From assembly GCA_964639965.1 (NCBI GenBank), contig CAZXGI010000004.1:1-64000 (forward strand): DNA of 64,000 bases. The letters run 5' to 3'. This document shows, piece by piece, positions 42,929-52,556 of this stretch. The position numbers and the translations under genes are program-made. The notes beneath the pieces were generated by a model. It had not been told where the DNA came from and did no database searches. It was given only the letters and a program-made list of their open reading frames with translations. The first letter of the stretch is position 1; each line of letters begins with the position of its first letter. The stretch comes from TMED23 sp964639965 (GTDB lineage: Bacteria > Pseudomonadota > Alphaproteobacteria > Rhodospirillales > UBA2165).

Positions 42929-44797
42929 ATGGAAGGATCAAACGCTGTCGCCATGGAGGGAGCCATTCGCGAACAGGTAGAAGATGTAGTCGTTCGATTT
43001 GCGGGTGATTCGGGTGACGGCGTTCAGATAACAGGTGGACAGTTTACATTAACGACAGCATTGGCCGGCAATGATTTATCAACATTTCCCGATTTTCCCG
43101 CTGAGATTAGAGCTCCGCAAGGTACCACTTTCGGCGTTTCAGCATTCCAAATTCACTTTGGATCTCGTGAAATCCGGACGGCAGGTGATGCGCCAGATGT
43201 ATTGGTAGCTCTCAATCCGGCCGCTTTGAAAGTTAACCTTGCCGATCTTACTAAAGGTGGATTAATCATTGCCGATACTGGTTCCTTTACAGAAAGAAAC
43301 CTTAAAAAAGCCGGATATAGTAGCAACCCCATTGAAGATGGTTCTGTCGAGGGCTTCCGACTTATCACCTCTGATATAACAAAAAATACCCTCGAAGCAG
43401 TCAAAGAATTCGGCCTTTCCCAAAAGGAGGCCGTCCGCTGCAAAAACATGTACGCCCTTGGGCTAGTTTACTGGCTTTATGACCGTGATCGATCGCCAAC
43501 GACAACCTGGCTGAATGAAAAATTTGGCAAACGCCCGGAGATTGCTGAAGCTAATATTGCAGCAGTAAATGCGGGACATGCATTTGGCGAAACTATCGAA
43601 ATATCAGGCGAGACCTCTTCTTATAAGGTAATGCCTGCGGCAATCGAACCTGGCCTTTATCGAACAATTACTGGAATTGAAGCTATTTCATTTGGTTTAA
43701 TTGCAGGCGCACAAAAAGCTAATCTTCGAATGACCTTCGCCGGTTATCCAATTACGCCAGCTTCAGCTATTTTACACACTTTATCAAAACTTAAACAATT
43801 TGATATTATTACTTTTCAGGCCGAAGATGAAATAGCGGCAGTTGGCGCTGCTTTAGGCGGATCGTATGCTGGTACTCTAGGTGTTACAGCGAGTTCTGGG
43901 CCTGGCATCGCACTCAAAACAGAAACTATCGGATTAGCTATATCGGTTGAGTTACCTCTTATAATCATTAACGTTCAACGTGCGGGGCCCTCAACTGGAA
44001 TGCCGACCAAAACTGAACAATCTGATTTGCATCAAGCCGTATTGGGTCGCAACGCGGATAGTTCTTTGGTTGTAATATCAGCAAGCACGCCTGCTGATAA
44101 CTTTGACGTTGCAATTGAAGCTACGAGGCTCGCAACGAAGTATATGACACCGGTTATGTTGTTGACTGATGGTTATCTTGCTAATGCATCGGAACCATGG
44201 AGGATACCTGATGCCGATAAAATTCCAGAATTCCCGGTAGAATTCATAAATAATTCTGACAAATTTAGTCCTACTAAACGCAATCCTGATACATTAGCTA
44301 GAAATTGGCCTATCCCTGGGACACCAAAACTTGAACATCGAATAGGTGGTATTGAAAAATCTTATGTGACAGGGAATATTTCATACGACGCATCCAATCA
44401 CCAAAAAATGACAGATGTCCGCAAAAATAAAATTGATGGTATTGCTAAAGACATCCCTGAACAAATAATTTCACGCGGTGACGAGACTGGAGAGATTGCC
44501 GTGGTTGGTTGGGGTTCCACATTTGGTCCGATAACCCGCGCTGTTCAAAAAGTTCGAGCAGATGGGCATAGCATATCACACATTCATATTAGGTATATCT
44601 GGCCGTTACCCAGAAACTTAGGATCACTCTTAAAAAATTTCAAAAAGATAATAGTAGCCGAAATGAATACCGGACAACTGATAACCATCCTACGTAGTCA
44701 ATATTTAATTAGCGCCCAAGGCCTTAATAAAATATCTGGCCAACCTTTTAAAGTCTCCGAAATTGAAGAGGCTATCCGAAATAGTTTGGAGAATTAA
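42929..44797 (+). CDS. korA: 2-oxoacid:ferredoxin oxidoreductase, fused gamma-alpha subunit
   Basis: 622 residues, with an AGGAGAG ribosome site. The N-terminal gamma domain starts at VVRFAGDSGDGVQITGGQFT (about 20-40), and the alpha domain from about 245 with MTFAGYPITPASAILHTLSK, then EDEIAAVGAALGGSYAG and TSSGPGIALKTE. This is the two-subunit KorA type that oxidises 2-oxoglutarate (or another 2-oxoacid) to acyl-CoA, reducing ferredoxin. Used in aerobes as a variant of the TCA step, or in reverse for CO2 fixation. korB follows, 4 bases after the stop. Confidence 0.93.
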   Translation: MEGSNAVAMEGAIREQVEDVVVRFAGDSGDGVQITGGQFTLTTALAGNDLSTFPDFPAEIRAPQGTTFGVSAFQIHFGSREIRTAGDAPDVLVALNPAALKVNLADLTKGGLIIADTGSFTERNLKKAGYSSNPIEDGSVEGFRLITSDITKNTLEAVKEFGLSQKEAVRCKNMYALGLVYWLYDRDRSPTTTWLNEKFGKRPEIAEANIAAVNAGHAFGETIEISGETSSYKVMPAAIEPGLYRTITGIEAISFGLIAGAQKANLRMTFAGYPITPASAILHTLSKLKQFDIITFQAEDEIAAVGAALGGSYAGTLGVTASSGPGIALKTETIGLAISVELPLIIINVQRAGPSTGMPTKTEQSDLHQAVLGRNADSSLVVISASTPADNFDVAIEATRLATKYMTPVMLLTDGYLANASEPWRIPDADKIPEFPVEFINNSDKFSPTKRNPDTLARNWPIPGTPKLEHRIGGIEKSYVTGNISYDASNHQKMTDVRKNKIDGIAKDIPEQIISRGDETGEIAVVGWGSTFGPITRAVQKVRADGHSISHIHIRYIWPLPRNLGSLLKNFKKIIVAEMNTGQLITILRSQYLISAQGLNKISGQPFKVSEIEEAIRNSLEN

Positions 44798-44801
44798 GCC
44801 T

Positions 44802-45827
44802 ATGAATAAAGTAACACCCCCGGCAGAATTAACTATTAAAGATTATGCATCAGATCAAGAAGTCCGCTGGTGCCCTGGTTGCGGAGATTACTCAATTGTT
44901 CGAGCCATGCAAAAAACCTTAGCCGATCTTCAATCCCCTCCTGAAAAAACTGTTTTTATTTCTGGAATTGGCTGTGCAGCCCGGTTCCCTTACTATATGG
45001 CTACATATGGCTTCCATACTATTCACGGTCGCGCTGCCGCAATTGCAACCGGCACTAAGTTGGCTAATCCTGAACTAGATATTTGGGTTATCTCGGGTGA
45101 TGGAGATTCACTCTCAATAGGAGGGAATCACTTGATGCACGTACTTCGCCGTAATGTCAATTTACAATATATTTTGTTTAATAATGAAATTTATGGCCTC
45201 ACAAAAGGTCAATATTCACCAACCTCAAAAATTGGAACACGTTCACCCTCAACTCCAATGGGTTCAGTAGATAGCCCCCTCTCCGCCACTCTGTTTGCAC
45301 TTGGCTGTGGTGCTAGGTTTGTCGCTCGTGGGATCGACGCTCAACCCAAACACTTGCCAGAAGTTTTCAAGCGTGCACATGAACACAAAGGTGCATCATT
45401 CGTTGAAGTTTTCCAAAACTGCATTGTGTATAACGATGGAGTTTACGATCATTTTACGGCAAAAGACGTAGTTGCAGATAGACAAATTCAAATTGTCCAT
45501 GGTGAACGACTTTTATTTGGCAAAGACGGCAAGAAAGGTCTGCGGATGAAACCTGAGAAAATTGAATTGGAGGTTGTAACAATTGGAGAGGGAGGTATTA
45601 CGGAAAAAGATATTTTGGTGCATGATGAGACCAACAAATTTCTAGCAACACTGTTAGCCCAAATGACCGGTCCCAGCTTCCCTGTGGCTATCGGGGTGCT
45701 TTATTGCAATCCTTCCGATACCTATGAAGATGCTGTCCATGCCCAGATTAGTTCTAAAAAGAAATCTGATCGGTCAACCAAGATAAATGACCTTTTGCGA
45801 AATGGGCCAACATGGACAGTTAATTGA
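44802..45827 (+). CDS. korB: 2-oxoacid:ferredoxin oxidoreductase, beta subunit
   Basis: 341 residues from MNKVTPPAELTIKDY, the ATG 4 bases after korA; a longer frame overlaps korA. The TPP-binding segment is WVISGDGDSLSIGGNHLMHVLRRN near residue 95, with the YILFNNEIYGLTKGQ follow-on. Cluster Cys include those in WCPGCGDYSIV, GIGCAAR and the later QNCIVYND. It pairs with KorA for coenzyme-A-dependent 2-oxoacid oxidation. Confidence 0.94.
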   Translation: MNKVTPPAELTIKDYASDQEVRWCPGCGDYSIVRAMQKTLADLQSPPEKTVFISGIGCAARFPYYMATYGFHTIHGRAAAIATGTKLANPELDIWVISGDGDSLSIGGNHLMHVLRRNVNLQYILFNNEIYGLTKGQYSPTSKIGTRSPSTPMGSVDSPLSATLFALGCGARFVARGIDAQPKHLPEVFKRAHEHKGASFVEVFQNCIVYNDGVYDHFTAKDVVADRQIQIVHGERLLFGKDGKKGLRMKPEKIELEVVTIGEGGITEKDILVHDETNKFLATLLAQMTGPSFPVAIGVLYCNPSDTYEDAVHAQISSKKKSDRSTKINDLLRNGPTWTVN

Positions 45828-45914
45828 CCGTTTGCAGGCTATTCTTTAATGAATAATTTGAGTCAATTTATTTTCCAAATTTAAAGATATTTTCAATTTT
45901 AGGTCTTAAAGGAC

Positions 45915-46739
45915 ATGGAATTATTAAAGCATGTTTCAATAGTTAAATACTTACTGTTGAGTTCGATAATTAGTACATCGATTGCTTTATCAAAAGAGCC
46001 TGTCGGTTCTTTCATTCCCGGGACAAGTTTCAAAGATTGCCCAAATTGCCCAGAAATGTCAGTAATTCCAAGTGGAACGTTTATGATGGGATCAACAAAA
46101 GGGAAAAAACGAGAATTGCCAATTACTAAAATTACCATAGCAAACCCTCTCGCCGTGAGTCGCTACGAAATAACCTTTGATGATTGGGATATCTGTTACG
46201 ATGCTGAAGGTTGTTCAAAGAGACCTTCCGATAGGGGATGGGGGAGGGGCAAGAGACCAGTTATCAATGTCCTTCTAGAAGATATTCATGAATACACTTC
46301 ATGGTTAACAAAAAAAACAGGTTTTACCTACCGCCTACCTTCAGAATCTGAATGGGAATATGCCGCTAGAGCTGGCTCTCAAACTGAATTTAGTTGGGGA
46401 GACCAAATGCAAATTGGAGCAGCTAATTGTCGTGGTTGTGGGACAGAATGGAGCGGTATAAAATCAGCTCCAGTTGGTCAATTTAAAGCTAACGCTTGGG
46501 GCCTTTATGATGTGCATGGCAACGTTCTTGAGTATGTAAGAGATTGTTGGTCTAAAAGTCATGACAACTTACCAACTGATGGATCACCGAAAATTACTAA
46601 ACACTGTTTAAGTAAAGTAGTTAAAGGTGGAGCTTGGTATTATCTGCCAAAAGTTTCCCGTTCGGCCTCCAGAGCACGCAATGACAAGCGAGTTATTAGT
46701 TATTTTATAGGCTTTCGAGTTTTACGTGAAATTGATTAA
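45915..46739 (+). CDS. SUMF/FGE-sulfatase-domain protein without FGE cysteines
   Basis: 274 residues: a signal-like N-terminus (about 1-24), then the SUMF fold, with PSGTFMMGSTKGKKRELP, YEITFDDWDICYDAEGC, RLPSESEWEYAARAGSQTEF and GNVLEYVRDCW. True formylglycine-generating enzymes have two Cys near the C-terminal RGGSF block. Here that region reads KGGAWYYLPKVSRSASRARND and has none, so sulfatase activation is unlikely. It may be a ligand-binding or non-FGE member, exported to the periplasm. No sulfatase is adjacent. Confidence 0.82.
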   Translation: MELLKHVSIVKYLLLSSIISTSIALSKEPVGSFIPGTSFKDCPNCPEMSVIPSGTFMMGSTKGKKRELPITKITIANPLAVSRYEITFDDWDICYDAEGCSKRPSDRGWGRGKRPVINVLLEDIHEYTSWLTKKTGFTYRLPSESEWEYAARAGSQTEFSWGDQMQIGAANCRGCGTEWSGIKSAPVGQFKANAWGLYDVHGNVLEYVRDCWSKSHDNLPTDGSPKITKHCLSKVVKGGAWYYLPKVSRSASRARNDKRVISYFIGFRVLREID

Positions 46740-46829
46740 ATAACAATCACTCCAAGATAACAAAATAATTGCAAGTTAATCCTCAAAATATGTTATATTT
46801 TTTTGTGTCGAACAAAGCGCATTGATATT

Positions 46830-47555
46830 ATGTGGTTAGATATTGCAGAACTTCAAGACTTCTATGATAACCCATTAGGTCAAATGGCTAGTCGTATAAT
46901 TAGCCGCCACATGCGCGAAATTTGGCCCGACGTTACAGGCATGAGTATGTTGGGACTAGGATATTCAGCACCGTATCTAAATATGTTCCTTAATGAAGCC
47001 AGCAATATAATTGCCGCCATGCCCGCCTCGGAGGGAGCTAACTATTGGTCAGATCAAGCCTTCGGGCAAACCATCATTACGGATGAGACTGAACTTCCTT
47101 TGGAAGACCTATCCATTGAGCGGGTCGTTTTAATCCATGGAGCCGAATTTAGCGAAGCCATTCGGCCAATGATGAGGGAAATATGGCGCATTTTGTCTAA
47201 TAATGGACGATTAATGATAATTGTTCCAAACAGGAGAGGCGTCTGGGCAAGATTTGAGCGAACACCGTTTGGCCACGGAAGACCTTATAGCAAATCACAG
47301 TTAATACAGCTACTAGGTGATACTTTATTCACTCCCACAAAAACAAACTCTGCCCTTTATATGCCGCCAACCCGTTTGAGCATGCTCATCTCATCTGCTG
47401 CAGCATGGGAAAATATTGGCCGGCACTGGCTTGGCATACCAGGCCTAGCTGTGGGGGGAGTTATATCAATCGAGGCAAAAAAGCAGATTTATGCGGTAAC
47501 ACCAAATGTTAACATTTCTAGGCAACGTGGCTATGTAACAATAACAAACCAGTAG
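46830..47555 (+). CDS. Class I SAM-dependent methyltransferase-like protein
   Basis: 241 residues from MWLDIAELQDFYDNPLGQMA. The SAM-fold motif I is MSMLGLGYSAPYL near residue 40, weaker than the usual GxGxG; the post-I region has PLEDLSIERVVLIHGAEF, and motif III is RILSNNGRLMIIVPNRRG. This is a family often found in alphaproteobacteria beside glyoxalase II; substrate unknown. It is convergent with metW with a 10-base gap. Confidence 0.82.
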   Translation: MWLDIAELQDFYDNPLGQMASRIISRHMREIWPDVTGMSMLGLGYSAPYLNMFLNEASNIIAAMPASEGANYWSDQAFGQTIITDETELPLEDLSIERVVLIHGAEFSEAIRPMMREIWRILSNNGRLMIIVPNRRGVWARFERTPFGHGRPYSKSQLIQLLGDTLFTPTKTNSALYMPPTRLSMLISSAAAWENIGRHWLGIPGLAVGGVISIEAKKQIYAVTPNVNISRQRGYVTITNQ

Positions 47556-47565
47556 CATTTTCTAA

Positions 47566-48195
47566 TTAAGATTTTTTGAGTAGAAAAATCGCTTGTTCAC
47601 CACGAAGATTGGCAAAACGCATTCCAGAGCTTCCAATTGCTCGCCTCCGCCCAACTCGGTCCAGTGCGAAACCGTTCTCAATCGTGATGCCCAATGTGTA
47701 GCAAAGGTTGATAAAATCAGTAATTGTACAGAAATGAATATTCGGGGTATCGTACCAATTATAGGACAAAGTTTTTGTCTGAGGCATTTTGCCAATAAAC
47801 ATCAAACTTGCACGCACTCGCCAATAACCAAAATTAGGAAATGAGACAATTGCTCGTTTGCCAATGCGAACAAGATTTTTTAGCACATTATGAGGTTCTC
47901 GGGTTGCCTGCAGGGTTTGACCCAATATAACGTAGTCAAAGGCTTGATTTGGATAGTCGTCAAGATCTTGATCTGCATCACCTTGGATAACAGACAAACC
48001 TGCTGAAACGCATGAGTTAACACCCTCTGAGCTTAACTCAATACCGCGGCCATCAACTTTCTTTTCACGGTTGAGATAATCTAGAAGCGTGCCGTCACCA
48101 CAACCTACGTCAAGCGCCCGACAGCCTGGTTCTACCATCTTTGCAATAAGCTGAAGATCAACTCGAAGATTTATCTTTTTTTCTTGAGCAATCAT
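47566..48195 (-). CDS. metW: MetW, methionine biosynthesis methyltransferase-like protein
   Basis: 209 residues. LIAKMVEPGCRALDVGCGDGTLLDYL is a standard SAM motif I; VILGQTLQATREPHNVLKNLVRIGKRAIVSFPNFGYW is the MetW hallmark. MetW is needed together with MetX for homoserine acylation in many proteobacteria. It overlaps the end of metX by 4 bases, so the two are translationally coupled. Confidence 0.95.
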   Translation of the reverse strand: MIAQEKKINLRVDLQLIAKMVEPGCRALDVGCGDGTLLDYLNREKKVDGRGIELSSEGVNSCVSAGLSVIQGDADQDLDDYPNQAFDYVILGQTLQATREPHNVLKNLVRIGKRAIVSFPNFGYWRVRASLMFIGKMPQTKTLSYNWYDTPNIHFCTITDFINLCYTLGITIENGFALDRVGRRRAIGSSGMRFANLRGEQAIFLLKKS

Positions 48196-49334
48196 ATTTT
48201 TGATAGTCCATATTTGTCAGCAGCTCCTTCCAAGAAACCTGCCAAGACTTTCCAAAATTCTGGTTCCTCAAGCAAAAATGCATCGTGGCCTTTGTCTGAT
48301 TCTATTTCAGCAAAACTTACATTAGCAGCTACGGCATTTAGAGCCTTAACAACGGCTCGGCTCTCTGCAGTTTGATATAACCAATCACTAGTAAAAGAGA
48401 TTATACAAAATCTTGTTTTTACCCCTCGAAAAGCCTCCGCTAGAACACCACTCCCATAACGTTCAGCAATATCAAAATAATCCATTGCTCTTGTAATATA
48501 CAAATATGAGTTTGCATCAAAGCGTTCGACAAACGTACTCCCCTGATGACGCAAATAACTCTCAACTTGAAAATCAGCATCGAAACCAAAAGTGATAGCT
48601 TCTCGATCTTGTAACCGCCGGCCGAACTTATTTTGCAAAGCGGGTTCCGACAAATAAGTTATGTGGGCAATCATTCTAGCAATGGCTAAGCCACGCTGAG
48701 GATAGCAGTCCTTGTTTAAATAATCACCACCTCTCCAATCTTGATCGGCCATGATAGCCTGTCGACCGACTTCATGAAATGCTATATTTTGTGCGGAGTG
48801 ATGGGGTGCTGTAGCAATGGGAACCGCAGAAAAAACACGGTCCGGAAAAGCTGCTGCCCATTCAAGAACTTGCATTCCACCCATCGAGCCACCAATTACA
48901 CAGAAAAGTTTTTCTATTCCCAACGAATCTAGCAGTAGTGCTTGGGCACGAACCATATCACTAATTGTAATACCAGGAAATTGAAGCCCCCAGAAATCAC
49001 CAGTATTAAGATTAATTTCCTTTGGCCCTGTCGACCCCATGCAACCACCAAGAATATTAGAACAAATAATAAAATATTTGTCTGTATCCAAGATTTTACC
49101 CGAGCCTATAACTAGATGCCACCAACCAGGTTTCCCAGAATTTGGATTAATCCCACCTGCGAATTGATCTCCACTTAAAGCATGACACACTAAAATAGCG
49201 TTGGATTTTTCAGAATTTAATTCACCATAAGTTTGATATGCTTGCGTAAAATTTGAAAGTTCAACACCGCAATCAAGAAGCAGGGGTTTTTCAACACCAA
49301 GAATGGCCTTATTACCAATATTATCTGTCGTCAT
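48192..49334 (-). CDS. metX: Homoserine O-acyltransferase MetX
   Basis: 380 residues, alpha/beta-hydrolase fold. The nucleophile Ser is in VIGGSMGGMQVLEW; the catalytic Asp and His are in the C-terminal SFTSDWLY and KGHDAFLLEEPEF. It transfers an acyl group (acetyl or succinyl) to homoserine in methionine synthesis. No SAM-II-like riboswitch was recognised in the 250 bases upstream. Confidence 0.95.
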   Translation of the reverse strand: MTTDNIGNKAILGVEKPLLLDCGVELSNFTQAYQTYGELNSEKSNAILVCHALSGDQFAGGINPNSGKPGWWHLVIGSGKILDTDKYFIICSNILGGCMGSTGPKEINLNTGDFWGLQFPGITISDMVRAQALLLDSLGIEKLFCVIGGSMGGMQVLEWAAAFPDRVFSAVPIATAPHHSAQNIAFHEVGRQAIMADQDWRGGDYLNKDCYPQRGLAIARMIAHITYLSEPALQNKFGRRLQDREAITFGFDADFQVESYLRHQGSTFVERFDANSYLYITRAMDYFDIAERYGSGVLAEAFRGVKTRFCIISFTSDWLYQTAESRAVVKALNAVAANVSFAEIESDKGHDAFLLEEPEFWKVLAGFLEGAADKYGLSKI

Positions 49335-49587
49335 GTGATTTACAGTTTTTTCATTCTTTGGTTATCTACATCTATATATATAGCTATTTCTTTATAAATT
49401 ACTTCTTATCAAATAGTTGTTAATATAAGTAAATTAGCAAAGAAACGTTAATATTGGAGTCATAGCTATGAACGGTGTCACAATCTGTCAATGTTTTCTT
49501 TGATTTTAAGTGCTTAGCAGACTATCACTGTCTAGCTAATATAGAAAAACTATAACAAATGGTTTTAAAAAAGTATTTTGTGATAAA

Positions 49588-50508
49588 ATGTCAGATGATA
49601 AAATAAAAACTTTAAGGGATAAAATTGATCAAATCGACAGTGAGATCCAGAATCTCCTGACCCGACGAGCTCAGATTTCGCTGGAAGTGAGAGATGCCAA
49701 AAAAATTCATGAAGCAAAGTTAAAGCCTGGCCGTGAAGCTCAAATCATACGTGCCCTCATAGACAGACATCACGGAAGCTTTCCAAAACTTGAATTGATA
49801 AGAATTTGGCGCGAAATCCTAAGTACCTCGCTACAGTTACAAGGATCGTTTGATTTGGCTGTTTACAAGCCTGATAACAAAAGTGGTAATGACTGGGGAT
49901 ATTTATCATCTGCTCGCAGACATTTTGGTTCAAATACACCCATAACTACATACTCTTCTCAACGCCGGGTTATCGAAGCTGTTCTCGAAAATGAGTGCTC
50001 CGCAGGAATTTTGCCAATACCCACTCGGAATGAAGAAAATCCCTGGTGGCGATACGTAGCCGTACAAGGGAACACCGTAAAAAACGGTATTCCATCAAAA
50101 CCCGCTCGAATTATTGCTAGGCTTCCTTTTGCTGCTCCAGAAACCAAACATGGGCCCTCCAGAAACGAATCAAAGGAGTGTGTAGTTATTTCTAAGAGTG
50201 AAGCAGATCCATCGGGGCTTGATGAAACATACATAGTTCTTGATTTTTCAGTAAATATTTCAAGCTCCAGAATAGAAACTCGACTAACAGAAAATAATCT
50301 GGCTAGCTCAATCTTATCTATTTGGCACGATTCAGAAGCACCTGAAAGATGGTTGTGCCTTTTATGTATTAGTGGATTTATAATAGCAGAAGATGACAAA
50401 CTTAATCGATTTGCAGGAGGTTTTAGTGAAATATTAAATCAAATAACTATATTAGGTAGCTACGCTAAACCTTTCAACCCAGACAAAATCAGTTCAAACA
50501 ATATTTAG
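49588..50508 (+). CDS. Chorismate mutase (AroQ domain plus C-terminal ligand-binding-like domain)
   Basis: 306 residues. Residues 1-90 are an AroQ-type helical chorismate mutase (LRDKIDQIDSEIQNLLTRRAQIS, then KPGREAQIIRAL and IWREILSTSLQLQG). The remainder, about 100-300, resembles a prephenate-dehydratase/ACT-like fold but without catalytic motifs I can name. It converts chorismate to prephenate. The order CM-hisC-tyrA is a familiar alphaproteobacterial arrangement. Confidence 0.88.
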   Translation: MSDDKIKTLRDKIDQIDSEIQNLLTRRAQISLEVRDAKKIHEAKLKPGREAQIIRALIDRHHGSFPKLELIRIWREILSTSLQLQGSFDLAVYKPDNKSGNDWGYLSSARRHFGSNTPITTYSSQRRVIEAVLENECSAGILPIPTRNEENPWWRYVAVQGNTVKNGIPSKPARIIARLPFAAPETKHGPSRNESKECVVISKSEADPSGLDETYIVLDFSVNISSSRIETRLTENNLASSILSIWHDSEAPERWLCLLCISGFIIAEDDKLNRFAGGFSEILNQITILGSYAKPFNPDKISSNNI

Positions 50509-50524
50509 TTAACAGGGATTAAAA

Positions 50525-51622
50525 ATGGCCTCCCCTAATCCACTAGACGGTTTAAAATCTATTGCCCCTTATATTGGTGGCGAATCTAAACTTACCGGAT
50601 TCGATCGCATTATAAAACTTGCTTCAAATGAAGGCGCATTTGGTCCAAGTAAAAGAACGCTCGAAGCCCTAAGTTCCAATGCCTACGAATTTTGTCGTTA
50701 TCCTGATGGTGATTGTGATGAACTGAGAGGTTTATTAGCTAGAAAGAATAATTTACCTAAAGACAATATTATTTGTGGTGCAGGTTCCGATGAACTTATC
50801 AGTTTACTTTGCAGATCTTACGCTGGACCCGGCGATGAAGTTCTCCATTCAGTCCATAGCTTTGCAATGTATCCAATATATGCCCGAACTGTTCGTGCAA
50901 CTGTTGTTACTGCGCAAGAGAATGATATTACTGTAGACGTTGATCAATTACTGAAACGCGTGACGGATAAAACAAAGTTATTATTTATTGCAAATCCAAA
51001 CAATCCGACAGGCACCTATATTCCAAAATCAGAAGTCCAACGCTTGATTGACCACTTACCAAAAACGGTTTTATTGGTTCTTGATGCTGCCTATTCAGAG
51101 TTTGTTGATATGGATGATTATTCAGACTGTTCAGAATTTGTATCGGCCAATGAAAATGTTGTCATGTTAAGAACATTTTCTAAAATCTATGGCATGGCTG
51201 GCTTAAGATTAGGTTGGATATATGCGCCAAATGGCGTAATTGATATTATCAATCGTATCCGCAGTCCATTCAATGTATCATATCCAGCGATAGTAGCGGG
51301 AATAGCAGCCACTAAAGATGAAGAATTTTTAGAATTATCTCAAGAACACAACAAAAAGTGGCTAAAATGGACAATGAATAGTATCCGAACTTTAGGACTT
51401 GAGGTGCCCGACAGCGTTTGTAATTTTGTGCTTATCCGCTTTCCCCAAGATGCGAATGCAGATTTAACGGCAGAGTCAGCTGACAATTTTCTAAAATCTA
51501 AAGGCATTATTGTACGCCGCATGGGTGGTTATGGTTTACCCAACGCTTTAAGAATTTCAATTGGCACGGGTGAAGAAATGGAAATAACTGTAAATGCGCT
51601 TACAAAATTTTTGAGCATATAA
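50525..51622 (+). CDS. hisC: Histidinol-phosphate/aromatic aminotransferase
   Basis: 365 residues. The PLP Lys is in MLRTFSKIYGMAGLRLGW near residue 222; NPNNPTGTYIP and the C-terminal RISIGTGEEM are typical of HisC. Placed between chorismate mutase and prephenate dehydrogenase, it probably also transaminates prephenate or phenylpyruvate. ribosome site AACAGGGA; 17 bases after the mutase gene. Confidence 0.94.
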   Translation: MASPNPLDGLKSIAPYIGGESKLTGFDRIIKLASNEGAFGPSKRTLEALSSNAYEFCRYPDGDCDELRGLLARKNNLPKDNIICGAGSDELISLLCRSYAGPGDEVLHSVHSFAMYPIYARTVRATVVTAQENDITVDVDQLLKRVTDKTKLLFIANPNNPTGTYIPKSEVQRLIDHLPKTVLLVLDAAYSEFVDMDDYSDCSEFVSANENVVMLRTFSKIYGMAGLRLGWIYAPNGVIDIINRIRSPFNVSYPAIVAGIAATKDEEFLELSQEHNKKWLKWTMNSIRTLGLEVPDSVCNFVLIRFPQDANADLTAESADNFLKSKGIIVRRMGGYGLPNALRISIGTGEEMEITVNALTKFLSI

Positions 51623-51623
51623 A

Positions 51624-52532
51624 ATGAAAAAGAAATATTCAAAAAAAATATTCAAACGGATAGCTTTGATCGGAATTGGCCTGATCGGTTCATCAATAGC
51701 CCGTCGTGTTAAGCGTGATAATTTAGCTGACCATATTTCTGTTACTGCCCGTAGCCAAAAAAGTTTGGATAAAGCGGTTGAATTAGGTTTTGCTGATTCT
51801 GTTACACTTGAACAAAAAGATAGCGTAAAGAATGCAGATCTAATAGTTATCTGTTCGCCGATTGGAGTATATAAAGATATTATAAAAAATATTAGAACAA
51901 GCTTGAAGCCGGGAGCTATCATAACCGACGTAGGTTCTGTAAAACAGGCTGTTATTCGTGATCTAAGTCCCCATATTCCAGAAGGAGTTCAATTTGTTCC
52001 TGCCCACCCAGTGGCCGGAACAGAGCACTCAGGACCTGAGTCTGGATTTCCCGAATTGTTTGATGATCGATGGTGCATCATCACCCCAACGGACATAACA
52101 AACATAGAATCAGTCGATAAAGTAAAACAGTTCTGGCAATCACTTGGCTCTAATATAGAAATTATGGAGCCTGACCATCACGACTTGGTCATGGCTATGA
52201 CTTCACACCTGCCCCATTTAATAGCCTATACGATCGTTGGGACAGCGACAGACCTTGAGAAATCTTTGACTAATGAAGTAATTAAATTTTCGGCTGGTGG
52301 TTTTCGCGACTTCACCAGAATTGCAGCTTCTGATCCCACTATGTGGCGAGATGTATTCCTTAACAATCGTGATGCCGTCCTTGAAATGCTGCAAAGGTTT
52401 AGTGAAGATATTACTGCCCTCCAACGTGCAATCCGTTGGGGTGAAGGAGATACGTTATACGAGTTATTTTCAAAGACCAGAAAAGCACGTCGTGGCGTGA
52501 TTGAAGCTAAACAAGAAAAAATGTATGACTGA
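51624..52532 (+). CDS. tyrA: Prephenate/arogenate dehydrogenase
   Basis: 302 residues. The NAD(P) fold opens RIALIGIGLIGSSIARRVKR at residues 11-30. PAHPVAGTEHSGPESGFPELF, near 130, and MAMTSHLPHLIAYTIVG, near 190, are the TyrA active-site blocks. It forms 4-hydroxyphenylpyruvate or tyrosine. It starts one base after the hisC stop. No ACT domain. Confidence 0.95.
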   Translation: MKKKYSKKIFKRIALIGIGLIGSSIARRVKRDNLADHISVTARSQKSLDKAVELGFADSVTLEQKDSVKNADLIVICSPIGVYKDIIKNIRTSLKPGAIITDVGSVKQAVIRDLSPHIPEGVQFVPAHPVAGTEHSGPESGFPELFDDRWCIITPTDITNIESVDKVKQFWQSLGSNIEIMEPDHHDLVMAMTSHLPHLIAYTIVGTATDLEKSLTNEVIKFSAGGFRDFTRIAASDPTMWRDVFLNNRDAVLEMLQRFSEDITALQRAIRWGEGDTLYELFSKTRKARRGVIEAKQEKMYD

Positions 52533-52556
52533 ACAACAAAACCTACCTACTTTCCC

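Noticed and set aside
49335..49587. SAM-II-type riboswitch upstream of metX
   Set aside because: Alphaproteobacterial metX often has one, but the conserved core and pseudoknot sequences were not found; only AT-rich DNA was seen.
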